Origin: Porphyromonas catoniae ATCC 51270
GTDB taxonomy: Bacteria > Bacteroidota > Bacteroidia > Bacteroidales > Porphyromonadaceae
Direction: 5' to 3'
Assembly (NCBI RefSeq): GCF_000565015.1
Contig: NZ_JDFF01000018.1
Span: 1 to 64,000 of the forward strand
Length of the DNA stretch: 64,000 nt
Shown: positions 8,403 to 19,766 of the stretch, one piece after another
How positions within the stretch are numbered: position 1 is the first letter of the stretch
Layout of the letters: the number at the start of each line of letters is the position of its first letter
Notes under the pieces: model-generated
Seen by the model: the letters and a program-made list of their open reading frames with translations, nothing else
What the model was told of the DNA's origin: nothing
Database searches by the model: none
Position numbers and translations under genes: made by a program

Positions 8403-9800
8403 ATGGACTACAGAATCGAAAAGGATACCCTTGGAGAAGTCAAGGTGCCTGCCGACAAGCTCTGGGGAGCTCAGACCGAACGCTCCCGCAACAACTTCAA
8501 GATTGGTCAGCCTGCCTCGATGCCCTTGGATATAATCCGAGGCTTCGCTTACCTCAAGAAGGGTGCAGCCTTTGCTAACCATGAGCTCGGAGTACTTCCC
8601 CTAGAGAAGCGTGATCTCATCGCAGCAGTCTGTGATGAAATACTCGCAGGGAAGCTCGACGATCAATTCCCGCTCGTCATCTGGCAGACAGGCTCGGGGA
8701 CGCAGAGCAATATGAACGTAAACGAAGTCATTGCTAACCGCGCACATCAGCTCGCAGGGAAGACAATCGGAGAAGGAGAGAAGACCCTGCTCCCTAATGA
8801 CGACGTCAATAAATCCCAGTCCTCCAACGACACGTTCCCCACGGGCATGCACATCGCCTGCTACAAGAAGGTCGTCGAAGTAACCCTCCCAGGTCTTCGC
8901 CAGCTACAGAAGGCACTTGACCGTAAGGCCAAGGAGATGGCTGACGTGGTGAAGATCGGACGTACACACCTGATGGATGCCACCCCACTTACCTTAGGCC
9001 AGGAGTTCAGTGGCTATGCTGCTCAACTAGAGCATGGCATTAAGGCCATAGAGAACACCCTCCCCCACCTAGCAGAACTTGCCCTCGGCGGTACAGCCGT
9101 AGGTACGGGGCTCAACACACCTAAGGGCTACGATGTCGTGGTTGCACGTCACATCGCAGAGTTTACGGGACTACCCTTTGTCACAGCACAAAACAAGTTT
9201 GAGGCACTCGCTGCCCATGACGCCATTGTCGAGAGCCATGGCGCACTGAAGCAGGTCGCTGTTTCCCTCAACAAGATCGCTAACGACATCCGTCTTCTTG
9301 CCTCCGGCCCTCGTAGCGGTATCGGTGAAATTATAATCCCAGCCAATGAGCCAGGATCCTCAATCATGCCAGGCAAAGTAAACCCCACGCAGTGCGAAGC
9401 TATGACCATGGTCTGCGCTCAAGTAGCGGGGAACGATACCACGATCTCTGTGGCAGGGATGCAAGGACACTTTGAGCTGAATGTCTTCAAGCCCGTGATG
9501 GCAGCAAACTTCCTGCAGAGCGCACAGCTCCTCGGTGATGCAGCTGTCTCCTTCGACATCCATTGTGTGTCAGGCATCGAGCCAAACCACCCACGCATCA
9601 AGGAGCTCCTAAACAACTCCCTCATGCTCGTCACGGCACTCAATACCCACATTGGCTATTACAAGGCTGCTGAAATCGCTAATGCCGCTCACCGCAACGG
9701 CACGACGCTCAAGGAGGAGGCTCTTCGCCTAGGCTACGTCAGCGCAGAAGATTTCGACAAGTGGGTACGTCCCGAAGATATGGTTCATCCTCTGGACTAA
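8403..9800 (+). CDS. fumC: Class II fumarate hydratase
   Basis: This 465-aa iron-independent fumarase interconverts fumarate and malate in the cytoplasm, here probably in the reductive branch leading to succinate. The family signature [15 protein letters not shown] holds the catalytic loop serine, and the active-site regions [12 protein letters not shown] and [16 protein letters not shown] are intact. Length and start match the E. coli FumC class. Aspartase and argininosuccinate lyase share this fold, but [13 protein letters not shown] and the overall pattern favour fumarase. It has its own promoter and terminator. Confidence 0.93.
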   Translation: MDYRIEKDTLGEVKVPADKLWGAQTERSRNNFKIGQPASMPLDIIRGFAYLKKGAAFANHELGVLPLEKRDLIAAVCDEILAGKLDDQFPLVIWQTGSGTQSNMNVNEVIANRAHQLAGKTIGEGEKTLLPNDDVNKSQSSNDTFPTGMHIACYKKVVEVTLPGLRQLQKALDRKAKEMADVVKIGRTHLMDATPLTLGQEFSGYAAQLEHGIKAIENTLPHLAELALGGTAVGTGLNTPKGYDVVVARHIAEFTGLPFVTAQNKFEALAAHDAIVESHGALKQVAVSLNKIANDIRLLASGPRSGIGEIIIPANEPGSSIMPGKVNPTQCEAMTMVCAQVAGNDTTISVAGMQGHFELNVFKPVMAANFLQSAQLLGDAAVSFDIHCVSGIEPNHPRIKELLNNSLMLVTALNTHIGYYKAAEIANAAHRNGTTLKEEALRLGYVSAEDFDKWVRPEDMVHPLD

Positions 9801-9870
9801 AGACTATAGTGCTCTTCTTAGGGGGGAGTAGGTGAAATAGCACTTCACCCTCCTACCCACCAACAGCAAG

Positions 9871-9916
9871 AGAGACGCTGAGGAAGCATTGGCTCCTCGG
9901 CGTCTCTGTCTTTTCT
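9871..9916 (+). terminator. fumC terminator
   Basis: A 14-bp stem (9871-9884 with 9894-9907, one G-T pair allowed) is followed by GTCTTTTCT. A weaker hairpin lies just upstream at about 9825-9860. Confidence 0.75.
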
Positions 9917-10328
9917 ATTGGTTCAGCTAGTTCCTCATCCAACTGGGGAGGGCAAGCTGGATATACTGGAGCAACCTCACCCCAAGTCAGATATAAAGTC
10001 ACATCAGTCATCTGCCCAACGAAGCAATCTTTCCCTCCTCAAGAGGATACACACAGCCAAGCAAAATCAACAAGCAAGACAGCCCCGAGAGTGCCACATA
10101 CTGGTATCAAGGATATAACTCGATGCTCGCTACTCTATTCACTGATATATGCTGATACACTAGAGAGGGCCATAATCTAAGTTTAGACTAGTTTTCTTTA
10201 TTTGATTTCTTTACCTCCTTCTTGATCTCTTCTCTTTCTTCCTTTTCCCAGTCACTTTCTTGATTTCCGTAGTTGATCCAACGTTTCTTTCTGACATCCT
10301 TCACTCTTCCATATTCCTTAGAATGCGT

Positions 10329-10336
10329 ACCTTTGG
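10329..10336 (+). promoter_or_regulatory. -7 box for pta-ackA
   Basis: TACCTTTG lies 39 bp before the chosen pta start and therefore excludes the longer upstream in-frame start. Confidence 0.45.
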
Positions 10337-10374
10337 GCATAAAGAAATCATTAAATATCAACTTTATCGTCGCT

Positions 10375-11396
<1,022 letters not shown>

Positions 11397-11428
11397 TCCT
11401 CACCAATCTCTGCATAGATACTTATATT

Positions 11429-12682
11429 ATGAAGATACTAGTCCTAAACTGCGGTAGCTCCTCTCTGAAGTTTGCCCTCATTGAGCTCCCCACCTACAAG
11501 GTACTCACCTCGGGCAACGAAGAGCGTGTGGGCATCGCCGACCCCTTCATCACCTTCCGTAAGCCAGACGGCAAGAAGGAGGAGCGTCACCTCGACATCC
11601 CCAATCACACCCGTGGCGTAGAGATCATCCTTGACATCCTCAAGGAGGAGAAATTCGTCCACTCTTTTGATGAGATTGATGCCATTGGGCACCGCCTGGT
11701 ACATGGTGCTGAGCGCTTCGCCGAGAGCGTACGTATCACCCCCGAGGTCATCGCTAAGCTCCACGAGTGTGCCCAGCTAGCTCCGCTGCACAACCCTGCG
11801 AACATCCTGGGTATCGAGGCTGTGACGAAGGTGCTCCCCAATACTCCTCAGGTAGGGATCTTCGATACGGCCTTCCACCAGACGATGCCCGAGCATGCCT
11901 ATATGTATGCACTCCCCTATGCTTTCTATGAGAAGTACCGCATCCGGCGCTATGGCTTCCATGGTACAAGCCACGACTTCGTCAGCCACCGTGGAGCAGA
12001 GATCGCAGGTATCGACCTAGGGAACAGCCGTATCGTCACGGCACATATTGGCAGTGGAGCTTCCATGGCAGCGATCCTCAATGGTAAGAGCATCGATACC
12101 TCGATGGGCCTTACCCCGAGCGAAGGCCTCATCATGGGGACTCGTGCTGGGGATATAGATAGTGGTGTGCTGGACTTCCTGCTTACCAAGAATGACTTCG
12201 ACCCTGAGTTCATCGCTCCCTACCTCAAGAAGGCTGAGCCAGGCAAGACGCACCTCGATCAAGCCGACCTAACCCACCTCCTGACCAAGAAGAGCGGTAT
12301 CTCCGGTATCGGTACACAGGGCTCTGACATGCGTGACATCGCTAAGGCGGCAGGTGAGGGTAGCCATCGTGATGCACTCGCCATCGCTATGCATGCCTAT
12401 AGGATCAAGAAGTATGTCGGTGCCTATGCCGCTGCCCTTGGGGGGATTGACCTCCTCGTCTTCACGGCGGGTGTAGGGGAGAACCGCCCTCCTATGCGTA
12501 CGGATGTATGTAGTGGGCTGGAGTTCCTAGGCATCAAGCTCGATGAGACGCTTAACGCTCAGGCTGTCGGTGGCAAGAGCATGGTCATCAGTGCTACAGA
12601 TAGCAGGGTCAAGGTAGTCGTCGTCGCTACAGACGAAGAGTACATGATTGCCAAAGACACATACGAAATCCTCACAAAGTAG
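11429..12682 (+). CDS. ackA: Acetate kinase
   Basis: This 417-aa enzyme transfers phosphate between acetyl phosphate and ADP, giving ATP and acetate. The N-terminal MKILVLNCGSSSLKFAL and the signature RRYGFHGTSHDFVS, with the catalytic histidine, are intact, as are GSGASMAA and the C-terminal FTAGVGENRP ATP-binding motif. It starts 32 bp after pta, so both were one transcription unit; the frameshift in pta would leave this kinase without its usual acetyl phosphate supply. A strong hairpin follows the gene. Confidence 0.95.
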   Translation: MKILVLNCGSSSLKFALIELPTYKVLTSGNEERVGIADPFITFRKPDGKKEERHLDIPNHTRGVEIILDILKEEKFVHSFDEIDAIGHRLVHGAERFAESVRITPEVIAKLHECAQLAPLHNPANILGIEAVTKVLPNTPQVGIFDTAFHQTMPEHAYMYALPYAFYEKYRIRRYGFHGTSHDFVSHRGAEIAGIDLGNSRIVTAHIGSGASMAAILNGKSIDTSMGLTPSEGLIMGTRAGDIDSGVLDFLLTKNDFDPEFIAPYLKKAEPGKTHLDQADLTHLLTKKSGISGIGTQGSDMRDIAKAAGEGSHRDALAIAMHAYRIKKYVGAYAAALGGIDLLVFTAGVGENRPPMRTDVCSGLEFLGIKLDETLNAQAVGGKSMVISATDSRVKVVVVATDEEYMIAKDTYEILTK

Positions 12683-12710
12683 TTGTCACGCACAATATCA
12701 AACCACAAGT

Positions 12711-12747
12711 CAAAGGGCTATACTCTATATCGGAGTATAGCCCTTTG
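12711..12747 (+). terminator. Hairpin after ackA
   Basis: A perfect 15-bp stem (12711-12725 with 12733-12747) lies 28 bp past the stop. There is no proper T-run, so it may act as an mRNA end-stabilising hairpin. Confidence 0.55.
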
Positions 12748-12913
12748 AGCTATATAATGACGACTTCTTCTTCATGTTTTTCATCTGTGATATAAACTTC
12801 CTCCAGTGATTCTATCCAGCTCCCAATCCTAAGTTAGTTTCATTCTCTACTTCCCCCTAACCTCTATCCATGCTCCTGTATCCCTCGTCTCGGGGCATTC
12901 CTCATTTAATTTG

Positions 12914-12921
12914 TATCTTTG
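12914..12921 (+). promoter_or_regulatory. -7 box for the GH73/LysM gene
   Basis: TATCTTTG lies inside the longest possible reading frame of the next gene, so translation must start after it, at 12966 or 12978. Confidence 0.5.
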
Positions 12922-12965
12922 CGCCCGTGCATAGCTATGTGAGTTTAAGTACGTTTGGTAGATTG

Positions 12966-13946
12966 ATGTGTAGATTAATGGGAATAAATCATCGGTATAG
13001 TCGAGGTCATTTAGGTTTCACCTGGGGACTTCTCGTGTCTCTACTCCTATTACATATAGGAGCTTTGTCTGCCCAGACCACCCGCAAAGCAGGGCATATG
13101 GACTATATCCGCACCTATAGCTCTGAGGCTAAGAGGCAGATGGATCGATATGCAATACCCGCCAGCATTACTTTGGCTCAAGGGATTATCGAGACTGGAG
13201 CTGGGACTAGTACTCTCGCCCAAGTACACAACAATCACTTCGGCATCAAGTGTCACTCCACTTGGCAAGGTAAGCGTACTTATAAGAGGGATGATAACCC
13301 CAATGATTGCTTCCGAAGCTACCCTTCAGCACGAGATTCATACGAAGATCATTCACTATTCCTCAAGGGGAAACGCTACCAGCGACTTTTTGCCCTTCGC
13401 TATGACGATTACCGAGGTTGGGCAAAGGGGCTTCAGCTCTCTGGATACGCTACAAATAAGGGCTATGCCAACATGCTGATTAAGACTATCGAAGACTACG
13501 AACTCTACACCTTCGATCATGGTGAATATCCATCTTGGTATAAGGGAGACCGCTCCTTTACCCCCACTCACTCAAAGCCTACACATGCAACCAAGTATGA
13601 TCGTCCCATGCGCCCATCCTATATCAGCTACGGACTCCTGTACGTGCTAGCTGATCAGAACGATACCTACGAGCGGATAGCTGAGGACATGGGTATCCCA
13701 GCCAAGAAACTAGCTAAGTACAACGATACACCTGAAGACTACCCTCTGAGTGAAGGTGACATCGTGTACCTAGAGCCTAAAAATAAGGAAGCATCCCTCC
13801 GCTACTCCACCTACACGGTGCGTATTGGAGATTCCATGCACGAGATTTCTCAGCGCTATGGCATACGCCTAGAGCGTCTTTATAAACTCAATAATAAGGA
13901 CGGAGATTACGTCCCCGAGGAAGGTGATGTCCTTCGTCTTAGGTAG
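12966..13946 (+). CDS. Peptidoglycan glucosaminidase (GH73) with two LysM domains
   Basis: From the chosen start this is a 326-aa exported protein. The N-terminal hydrophobic segment GLLVSLLLLHIGALSAQ is a signal peptide. The glucosaminidase domain has the catalytic glutamate in LAQGIIETGAGTSTLA, followed by the family pattern NHFGIKCH, DCFRSYPSARDSY and LSGYATNKGYANML. Two LysM-type repeats follow; the second is YTVRIGDSMHEISQRYG. It should hydrolyse N-acetylglucosaminyl bonds in peptidoglycan, as FlgJ-like autolysins do. The frame opens at 12870, but the -7 box at 12914-12921 makes that start unlikely; 12978 is the other option. Confidence 0.85.
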   Translation: MCRLMGINHRYSRGHLGFTWGLLVSLLLLHIGALSAQTTRKAGHMDYIRTYSSEAKRQMDRYAIPASITLAQGIIETGAGTSTLAQVHNNHFGIKCHSTWQGKRTYKRDDNPNDCFRSYPSARDSYEDHSLFLKGKRYQRLFALRYDDYRGWAKGLQLSGYATNKGYANMLIKTIEDYELYTFDHGEYPSWYKGDRSFTPTHSKPTHATKYDRPMRPSYISYGLLYVLADQNDTYERIAEDMGIPAKKLAKYNDTPEDYPLSEGDIVYLEPKNKEASLRYSTYTVRIGDSMHEISQRYGIRLERLYKLNNKDGDYVPEEGDVLRLR

Positions 13947-13961
13947 CAGCATATATAAGGT

Positions 13962-15128
13962 ATGAACGAGCGTTATATGCAACGAGGGGTCTCAGCCTCC
14001 AAGGAAGACGTCCACAATGCCATTCGCAACGTAGACAAGGGACTTTATCCAAAGGCCTTTTGCAAGATTATCCCCGACATCCTTGGCCGTGATGAGGCAT
14101 ACTGCAACATTATGCATGCCGATGGCGCAGGGACCAAGTCCTCCTTAGCCTACCTTTATTGGCGAGAAACTGGGGATTTATCTGTATGGAAAGGGATTGC
14201 CCAGGATGCACTAATCATGAATATTGATGACCTTCTCTGTGTAGGAGCTGTCGATGGCATCCTCGTCTCCTCCACGATTGGTCGAAATAAACACCTAATC
14301 CCAGGAGAAGTAATAGCCGCAATCATCAATGGCACCGAGGAGCTTCTCTCCGAGCTACGAGAGCAGGGCATCGGCGTATATGCTACAGGTGGTGAGACAG
14401 CTGATGTCGGAGACTTGGTACGAACCATCATCGTCGATAGCACAGTCACATGCCGAATGAAGCGCAGTGACGTGATTGACAACGCACATATCCAAGCTGG
14501 AGACGTCATCGTAGGACTATCTTCTTTCGGAAAAGCAACCTACGAGAAGGAATATAATGGTGGTATGGGTAGCAACGGCCTTACATCAGCCCGCCATGAC
14601 GTGCTAGAGCATAGGCTGGCACAGCGTTACCCCGAGAGCTATGATGCTGCTACACCTGAGGAACTAGTATATAGTGGTACGTGTAGCCTCACGACCCCAA
14701 TCGAAGGGACACCGCTAGACGCTGGTAAACTCATTCTATCCCCCACACGTACTTATGCCCCAATCATCAAGCAAGTACTAGACGAACTTCGTCCAAAAAT
14801 CCATGGCATGGTACACTGCTCTGGTGGGGCACAGACGAAGGTGCTTCACTTCGTTGAAGGAAAGCATGTAATTAAGGATAACATGTTCCCCATACCTCCA
14901 CTCTTTGACCTTATCCAGAGAGAAAGTAAGACACCCTGGCAGGAGATGTACAAGGTCTTTAATATGGGGCATCGCATGGAGCTATATGTTGCTGCAGAGG
15001 ATGCAGCACGCATTATTGAAATATCAGAGAGCTTCGGTGTCCAGGCTCGCATTATTGGGCGCGTTGAGGATGCACCCAAGAACAAGCTTACAATTTATAG
15101 TCCACATGGCACACTGACCTATGAATAG
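13962..15128 (+). CDS. purM: Phosphoribosylformylglycinamidine cyclo-ligase
   Basis: This 388-aa enzyme closes the imidazole ring in purine synthesis (FGAM to AIR, using ATP). HADGAGTKSSLAYLYWRETG and the glycine-rich ATGGETADVGDLVRT are the expected ATP and substrate elements, and the C-terminal half has HCSGGAQTKVL and FNMGHRMELYV. The length, longer than the 345 aa of E. coli PurM, is usual in Bacteroidota. It starts 15 bp after the GH73 gene and is followed by prfA, all on the same strand. Confidence 0.92.
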   Translation: MNERYMQRGVSASKEDVHNAIRNVDKGLYPKAFCKIIPDILGRDEAYCNIMHADGAGTKSSLAYLYWRETGDLSVWKGIAQDALIMNIDDLLCVGAVDGILVSSTIGRNKHLIPGEVIAAIINGTEELLSELREQGIGVYATGGETADVGDLVRTIIVDSTVTCRMKRSDVIDNAHIQAGDVIVGLSSFGKATYEKEYNGGMGSNGLTSARHDVLEHRLAQRYPESYDAATPEELVYSGTCSLTTPIEGTPLDAGKLILSPTRTYAPIIKQVLDELRPKIHGMVHCSGGAQTKVLHFVEGKHVIKDNMFPIPPLFDLIQRESKTPWQEMYKVFNMGHRMELYVAAEDAARIIEISESFGVQARIIGRVEDAPKNKLTIYSPHGTLTYE

Positions 15129-15180
15129 TCGGTAGGTGTCCTTTACTCATTGATTTTTTCCTTTACCCCACATCCCATTC

Positions 15181-16269
15181 ATGGCCATAGAGAACGACCT
15201 GCTTAGTCGTATAGAGAGCTTGGAGGTACGCTTCCAAGAGATCACCACCCTCATCACTGCACCCGATGTTATCGCTGACCAAAGGCGATTTATGAAACTC
15301 AGCAAGGAGTATCGAGATCTAGAGCGCATATTGGATAAGGGGAAGGAGTACCGAAACCTTCTTGGGAATATCCAAGAGGGGAAGGATACACTAGAGACAG
15401 AGAGTGACCCAGAGCTGCGTACTATGGCTCGTGAGATGGTGCAGGAGGCCGAGGATCGTATCCCTTCACTAGAGGAGGAGATCAAGCTCCTACTCATCCC
15501 TGCAGATCCTGAGGATGCAAAGAATGTCGTCATGGAGATCCGTGGCGGCACAGGTGGGGATGAGGCAGCACTCTTTGCTGGAGATCTCTACCGCATGTAC
15601 GTACGCTATTGTGAAGGGCGAGGATGGACAACAGAAGTCACAAGCGTTAGCGAGGGTACTGCTGGTGGCTATAAGGAAATTGTCTTCACCGTCTCTGGGG
15701 ATGGTGTCTATGGGGTACTCAAGTATGAGAGTGGTGTCCACCGAGTGCAGCGAGTACCTGAGACAGAGACCCAAGGTCGTGTCCATACATCAGCTGCCTC
15801 TGTCGCCGTGCTCCCAGAGGCAGAGGAGGTAGACGTTGTCCTAAACCCTGCCGATATAGAGATGCAGACCGCACGCTCTGGCGGGGCTGGTGGACAGAAT
15901 GTAAACAAAGTAGAAACAAAGGTCCAGCTCACCCACAAGCCTACAGGCATCGTGGTCGTCTGCCAACAGGCTCGTACCCAGTTGGCAAACCGTGAGCTCG
16001 CCATGCAGATGCTCCGCACGAAGCTCTACGATATCGAGCTCACCAAGCACAATGAAGAGATTGCCGCACGCCGTAAGACTATGGTTTCCACAGGAGACCG
16101 CTCGGCTAAGATACGCACCTACAACTATCCCCAGGGGCGCGTAACTGATCACCGTATCAACCTCACGTTGTATAATCTGTCTGCGATTATGTCTGGTGAG
16201 ATACAGCCCATCATTGACGAACTAATCATCGCAGAGAATATTGAACGAATGAAGGAAGCTGCTCTCTAG
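15181..16269 (+). CDS. prfA: Peptide chain release factor 1
   Basis: This 362-aa protein ends translation at UAA and UAG. The peptidyl-hydrolysis motif GGQ lies in [17 protein letters not shown], and the stop-codon-reading PxT tripeptide is seen as PET in [14 protein letters not shown], which marks RF1 rather than RF2. Length is normal and there is no sign of programmed frameshifting, consistent with RF1. A degenerate 22-bp repeat array separates it from pyrF. Confidence 0.95.
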   Translation: MAIENDLLSRIESLEVRFQEITTLITAPDVIADQRRFMKLSKEYRDLERILDKGKEYRNLLGNIQEGKDTLETESDPELRTMAREMVQEAEDRIPSLEEEIKLLLIPADPEDAKNVVMEIRGGTGGDEAALFAGDLYRMYVRYCEGRGWTTEVTSVSEGTAGGYKEIVFTVSGDGVYGVLKYESGVHRVQRVPETETQGRVHTSAASVAVLPEAEEVDVVLNPADIEMQTARSGGAGGQNVNKVETKVQLTHKPTGIVVVCQQARTQLANRELAMQMLRTKLYDIELTKHNEEIAARRKTMVSTGDRSAKIRTYNYPQGRVTDHRINLTLYNLSAIMSGEIQPIIDELIIAENIERMKEAAL

Positions 16270-16274
16270 TATCA

Positions 16275-16384
16275 CATACTCGCTTCAGAAAAAGGAATCC
16301 TATATTTTTCCCAAAGCTCTAGAGATTGTTCCGAAAGGGACTAGACATCTTTTCAAAAAACACTAGAGATTCTTTCTAGAAGGT
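16275..16384. repeat. Five-unit 22-bp degenerate repeat array, family D
   Basis: Units start at 16275, 16297, 16319, 16341 and 16363, a 22-bp period. The last three share CTAGAnAT and a TTC-rich centre; the first two are diverged and support only the spacing and the AAA-rich tail. The array fills most of the prfA-pyrF gap. Confidence 0.5.
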
Positions 16385-16430
16385 ATGATATACATCTGGT
16401 CAGTCACCCTCTTTAGTAGCATAGCAATCC

Positions 16431-17267
16431 ATGACAAAAGAAGAACTATTTGATAATATACGGAGGAAGAAGTCCTTCCTTTGCATTGGGTTAGATACCG
16501 ATGTACGCAAGATTCCGCAATTCCTATTGAGTGAGGATGACCCCATCTTTGCGTTCAACAAGCGAATCATTGATGCCACAGCCCACCTCTGTGTGGCGTA
16601 TAAGCCCAACCTCGCCTTCTATGAGAGCATGGGGTCCTTTGGCATCCTAGCTTTCGAGAAGACTATAGAGTACCTGCGTCAGCAGTACCCAGATCAGTTC
16701 ATCATCGCTGATGCCAAGCGAGGTGACATCGGGAATACGAGTGATATGTATGCCCGTAGCTTCTTTGAGCACCTCAAGGTGGATGCACTCACCGTAGCCC
16801 CCTATATGGGAAGCGACAGCGTACTTCCCTTCCTAAAGTATACCCACCATTGGGTTGTCTTACTCGCCCTTACCTCCAACGAGGGGGCAGAGGACTTCCA
16901 ACTCACCAAGACTGAGGATGGGGATGCACTCTTCGAGCTTGTACTCAAGAAGAGCCTAGCTTGGGGTGGTAGTGACCAGCTCATGTATGTCGTGGGGGCA
17001 ACGAAGGCCTCAATGCTAGAGCGAGTACGTGCGATTGTCCCCGAGTCCTTCCTCCTCGTTCCAGGCGTTGGGAGCCAAAATGGCAGTCTGGAGGAAGTTG
17101 CCTTACATGGGCTAAATAGCCAGTGTGGGCTACTCGTCAATGCCTCTCGAAGCATCATCTATGCAGACAACACTGAGGCTTTCGCCAGCGGTGCTGCAGC
17201 CGAAGCTGAGAAGCTACGTCACCAGATGGCAGATATCCTTATTAAGAATAAACTCGTAGAGGCCTAG
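16431..17267 (+). CDS. pyrF: Orotidine 5'-phosphate decarboxylase
   Basis: This 278-aa enzyme makes UMP from OMP in pyrimidine synthesis. The catalytic Lys-Asp network is in [18 protein letters not shown], and CIGLDTD near the N-terminus holds the substrate-binding aspartate. Length and motif spacing match the longer subfamily 2 found in Bacteroidota and mycobacteria rather than E. coli PyrF. lpxD follows 31 bp later on the same strand. Confidence 0.93.
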   Translation: MTKEELFDNIRRKKSFLCIGLDTDVRKIPQFLLSEDDPIFAFNKRIIDATAHLCVAYKPNLAFYESMGSFGILAFEKTIEYLRQQYPDQFIIADAKRGDIGNTSDMYARSFFEHLKVDALTVAPYMGSDSVLPFLKYTHHWVVLLALTSNEGAEDFQLTKTEDGDALFELVLKKSLAWGGSDQLMYVVGATKASMLERVRAIVPESFLLVPGVGSQNGSLEEVALHGLNSQCGLLVNASRSIIYADNTEAFASGAAAEAEKLRHQMADILIKNKLVEA

Positions 17268-17298
17268 AGAGTCTCACCAATTGATATACACTAGATAG

Positions 17299-18342
17299 AT
17301 GCAGTTTAGTGCCGCACAGATAGCACCTCTTATCGATGGACGGATCGAAGGTAATGCCTCGGTCTCAGTATCTGGGTTCGGTAAGATTGAGACAGCCAAA
17401 GAGGGTGATTTAGCCTTCCTTGCGAACCCCAAATACGAGTCCTACGCTTACTCTACGGAGGCTTCTATACTCCTCGTCAGCGATGAATTTACTCCTCGTC
17501 AGCCCCTCTCCCCCACTCTCATTCGTGTCAAAGACCCTTATGCAGCACTTGCCCAGCTTATGCAGCTGGTTGAGCAGCAGCAGGCTTCACACCCCGAGGG
17601 CATCTCACCTACAGCTCTGATAGCAGAGGATGTAGAGCTAGGTGAGGATGTATATGTGGGAGCCTATGCCGTCCTAGAGCAAGGTGTGAAGGTAGGTCGT
17701 GGGGTCCGTATCTATCCTCATGCCTATGTGGGTAAAGGAGTAACCATAGGCGAAGGGGCAACAATCTACCCACATGTCACCCTCTACCATGATGTCAAGA
17801 TTGGGGCAAGGTGCATTATCCACGCAGGAGCAGTCATAGGGGCCGATGGCTTTGGCTTTGCACCGCAGTCAGATGGCTATCACAAGATACCTCAGCTAGG
17901 GAACGTTATCCTTGAGGAGGATGTAGAGATAGGGGCAAATACATGTATTGACCGTGCGGTGATGGGTAGTACCATCATCCGTCGAGGCGTGAAGCTAGAT
18001 AACCTGGTACAGATTGCCCATAATTGTAGCGTGGACGAACATACGGTGATGGCTTCTCAAGTAGGTCTAGCTGGTTCGTCTCAAATTGGTAAATGGTGTA
18101 AGTTCGGCGGACAGGTGGGTATCGGCGGACATATAACCATCGGTGACCGAGTAGAGATGGGGGGGCAGACGGGCGTCATCAGTAATATCCCAGAGGGAAG
18201 CGTCCTAATGGGTTCACCAGGTATGCCTCTAAGGGAAGCAATGCGCAACTTTGTCATCCAGCCAAAGCTCCCCGATATGTATCGCCGCCTACAGGCTCTA
18301 GAGAAAGAGCTTGCAGAACTAAAGCAACAACAATCAAAGTAG
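17299..18342 (+). CDS. lpxD: UDP-3-O-(hydroxyacyl)glucosamine N-acyltransferase
   Basis: This 347-aa acyltransferase adds the amide-linked fatty acid in lipid A synthesis. An N-terminal uridine-binding domain (about residues 1-100) is followed by a left-handed beta-helix of hexapeptide repeats such as [11 protein letters not shown] and [10 protein letters not shown]. The histidine of [15 protein letters not shown] is near the expected catalytic site. The C-terminus is a short helical, glutamine-rich tail. It is followed by lpxC/fabZ (18-bp gap) and lpxA, forming a lipid A block. Confidence 0.93.
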   Translation: MQFSAAQIAPLIDGRIEGNASVSVSGFGKIETAKEGDLAFLANPKYESYAYSTEASILLVSDEFTPRQPLSPTLIRVKDPYAALAQLMQLVEQQQASHPEGISPTALIAEDVELGEDVYVGAYAVLEQGVKVGRGVRIYPHAYVGKGVTIGEGATIYPHVTLYHDVKIGARCIIHAGAVIGADGFGFAPQSDGYHKIPQLGNVILEEDVEIGANTCIDRAVMGSTIIRRGVKLDNLVQIAHNCSVDEHTVMASQVGLAGSSQIGKWCKFGGQVGIGGHITIGDRVEMGGQTGVISNIPEGSVLMGSPGMPLREAMRNFVIQPKLPDMYRRLQALEKELAELKQQQSK

Positions 18343-18360
18343 ATATACACCAACGTAGAT

Positions 18361-19746
18361 ATGGATAAGCAAAAGACGCTTCAGACGAGCTTTACCCTTC
18401 ACGGCAAGGGTCTGCATACAGGTCTGGACATTGATATTACTTTCCTCCCCGCTCCTGCTGGTACGGGGCGCATTATTCGCCGTGTAGACCTCGAGGGATC
18501 ACCCGAGATACCTGCCCTCTCTGAGTATGTCAAGGGTACAGAGCGAGGCACCGTACTCATCAAGGGGGCTGCTTCTGTAAGCACGATTGAGCATGCCATG
18601 GCAGCACTCTACGCAAAGGGGATAGAGAACTGCATCATTGAGGTAAATGCGCCTGAGTTCCCCATCCTAGATGGTAGCGCAAAAGCCTATATAGATGCGA
18701 TCAACGAAGTGGGTATCGTAGAGCAGGAGCAGGCTGCAGAGCCCTACATCGTCAAGCAGCGTCATGAGGTAATCTCGGAGGATGGCAAGTCTCGCATCAT
18801 TCTCCTCCCAGATAGTCACTTCGGCATTGACGTGCATGTCTCATTCGACTCTCCCGTGCTGGATAACCAGTTCGCTTCACTAGAGCGCCTGCAAGACTTT
18901 GATACAGAGATTGCCTCTAGCCGTACCTTCGTCTTCGTAAGGGAGGTAGAGATGCTCCTCCAGCACAACTTGATTAAGGGTGGAGACCTAGATAACGCTT
19001 TGGTCATTTATGACGAACCGATGTCTCAGGAGAAGCTTGATAGCATCTGTGACCTCGTGGGTGTACCTCACAAGAAGGATCTATCCTTGGGCTATATCAA
19101 TAACGCTCCTATCCTCTTCCCCAATGAGCCTGCTCGTCACAAGCTACTCGATGTACTAGGTGACCTCGCTCTCATTGGACGTCCTATCCGTGGGCGCATC
19201 ATAGCCTTCTGCCCAGGTCATAAGATCAACAACGAGATGGGGGCCAAGATTCGTAAAGACATTAAGCTAAACGAAGCCCAGGCACCTCTCTATGATCCGA
19301 ATCAAACGCCACTGCTAGATGTCAATCGCATCCGTGAGCTCCTGCCCCACCGCTATCCTTTCCTCATGGTCGATAAGATCATTGAGATTGGCTCTGACTA
19401 CATCGTAGGGGTGAAGAGCGTTTCGGGTAATGAGCCCTTCTTCCAGGGGCATTTCCCTACTGAGCCTGTGATGCCTGGTGTGCTTCAGATTGAGGCCATG
19501 GCACAGGTCGGCGGACTACTTGTACTCAATACCATTGATGACCCAGAGAACTACTCGACGTACTTCATGAAGATTGACAACGTGAAGTTCCGCCAGAAGG
19601 TCGTCCCAGGTGATACACTTGTCTTCAAGCTACGTCTACTGACAGAGGTACGCCGAGGTGTGGCCAACATGCGTGGGCTAGCATTCGTAGGTGAGAAGCT
19701 TGTGTGTGAAGCCGAATTCATGGCACAAGTGGTCAAGAATAAGTAG
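18361..19746 (+). CDS. lpxC/fabZ: Bifunctional UDP-3-O-acyl-GlcNAc deacetylase / 3-hydroxyacyl-ACP dehydratase
   Basis: This 461-aa fusion joins two enzymes that compete for or act near the same hydroxyacyl-ACP pool. Residues 1 to about 305 are LpxC, the zinc deacetylase that commits to lipid A: HGKGLHTG, the zinc site in STIEHAMAALYA and HKLLDVLGDLALIG are present. Residues from about 320 are FabZ, the dehydratase of fatty acid synthesis, with LPHRYPFLMVDKI and the active-site segment GHFPTEPVMPGVLQIEAMAQ. This fusion is known in Bacteroidota and is not an assembly artefact. lpxA follows 20 bp downstream. Confidence 0.95.
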   Translation: MDKQKTLQTSFTLHGKGLHTGLDIDITFLPAPAGTGRIIRRVDLEGSPEIPALSEYVKGTERGTVLIKGAASVSTIEHAMAALYAKGIENCIIEVNAPEFPILDGSAKAYIDAINEVGIVEQEQAAEPYIVKQRHEVISEDGKSRIILLPDSHFGIDVHVSFDSPVLDNQFASLERLQDFDTEIASSRTFVFVREVEMLLQHNLIKGGDLDNALVIYDEPMSQEKLDSICDLVGVPHKKDLSLGYINNAPILFPNEPARHKLLDVLGDLALIGRPIRGRIIAFCPGHKINNEMGAKIRKDIKLNEAQAPLYDPNQTPLLDVNRIRELLPHRYPFLMVDKIIEIGSDYIVGVKSVSGNEPFFQGHFPTEPVMPGVLQIEAMAQVGGLLVLNTIDDPENYSTYFMKIDNVKFRQKVVPGDTLVFKLRLLTEVRRGVANMRGLAFVGEKLVCEAEFMAQVVKNK

Positions 19747-19766
19747 TATCCATCAAGCTATTTGCA

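Larger units (their letters stand above)
9801..10374. other. Intergenic region between fumC and pta
   Basis: This stretch holds the fumC terminator and the pta -7 box. Open frames here have no protein-like character, and I see no RNA gene or repeat array. Confidence 0.6.

Noticed and set aside
9918-10118. 66-aa open frame after fumC
   Set aside because: Low-complexity polar composition, no start context and it begins just past a terminator.
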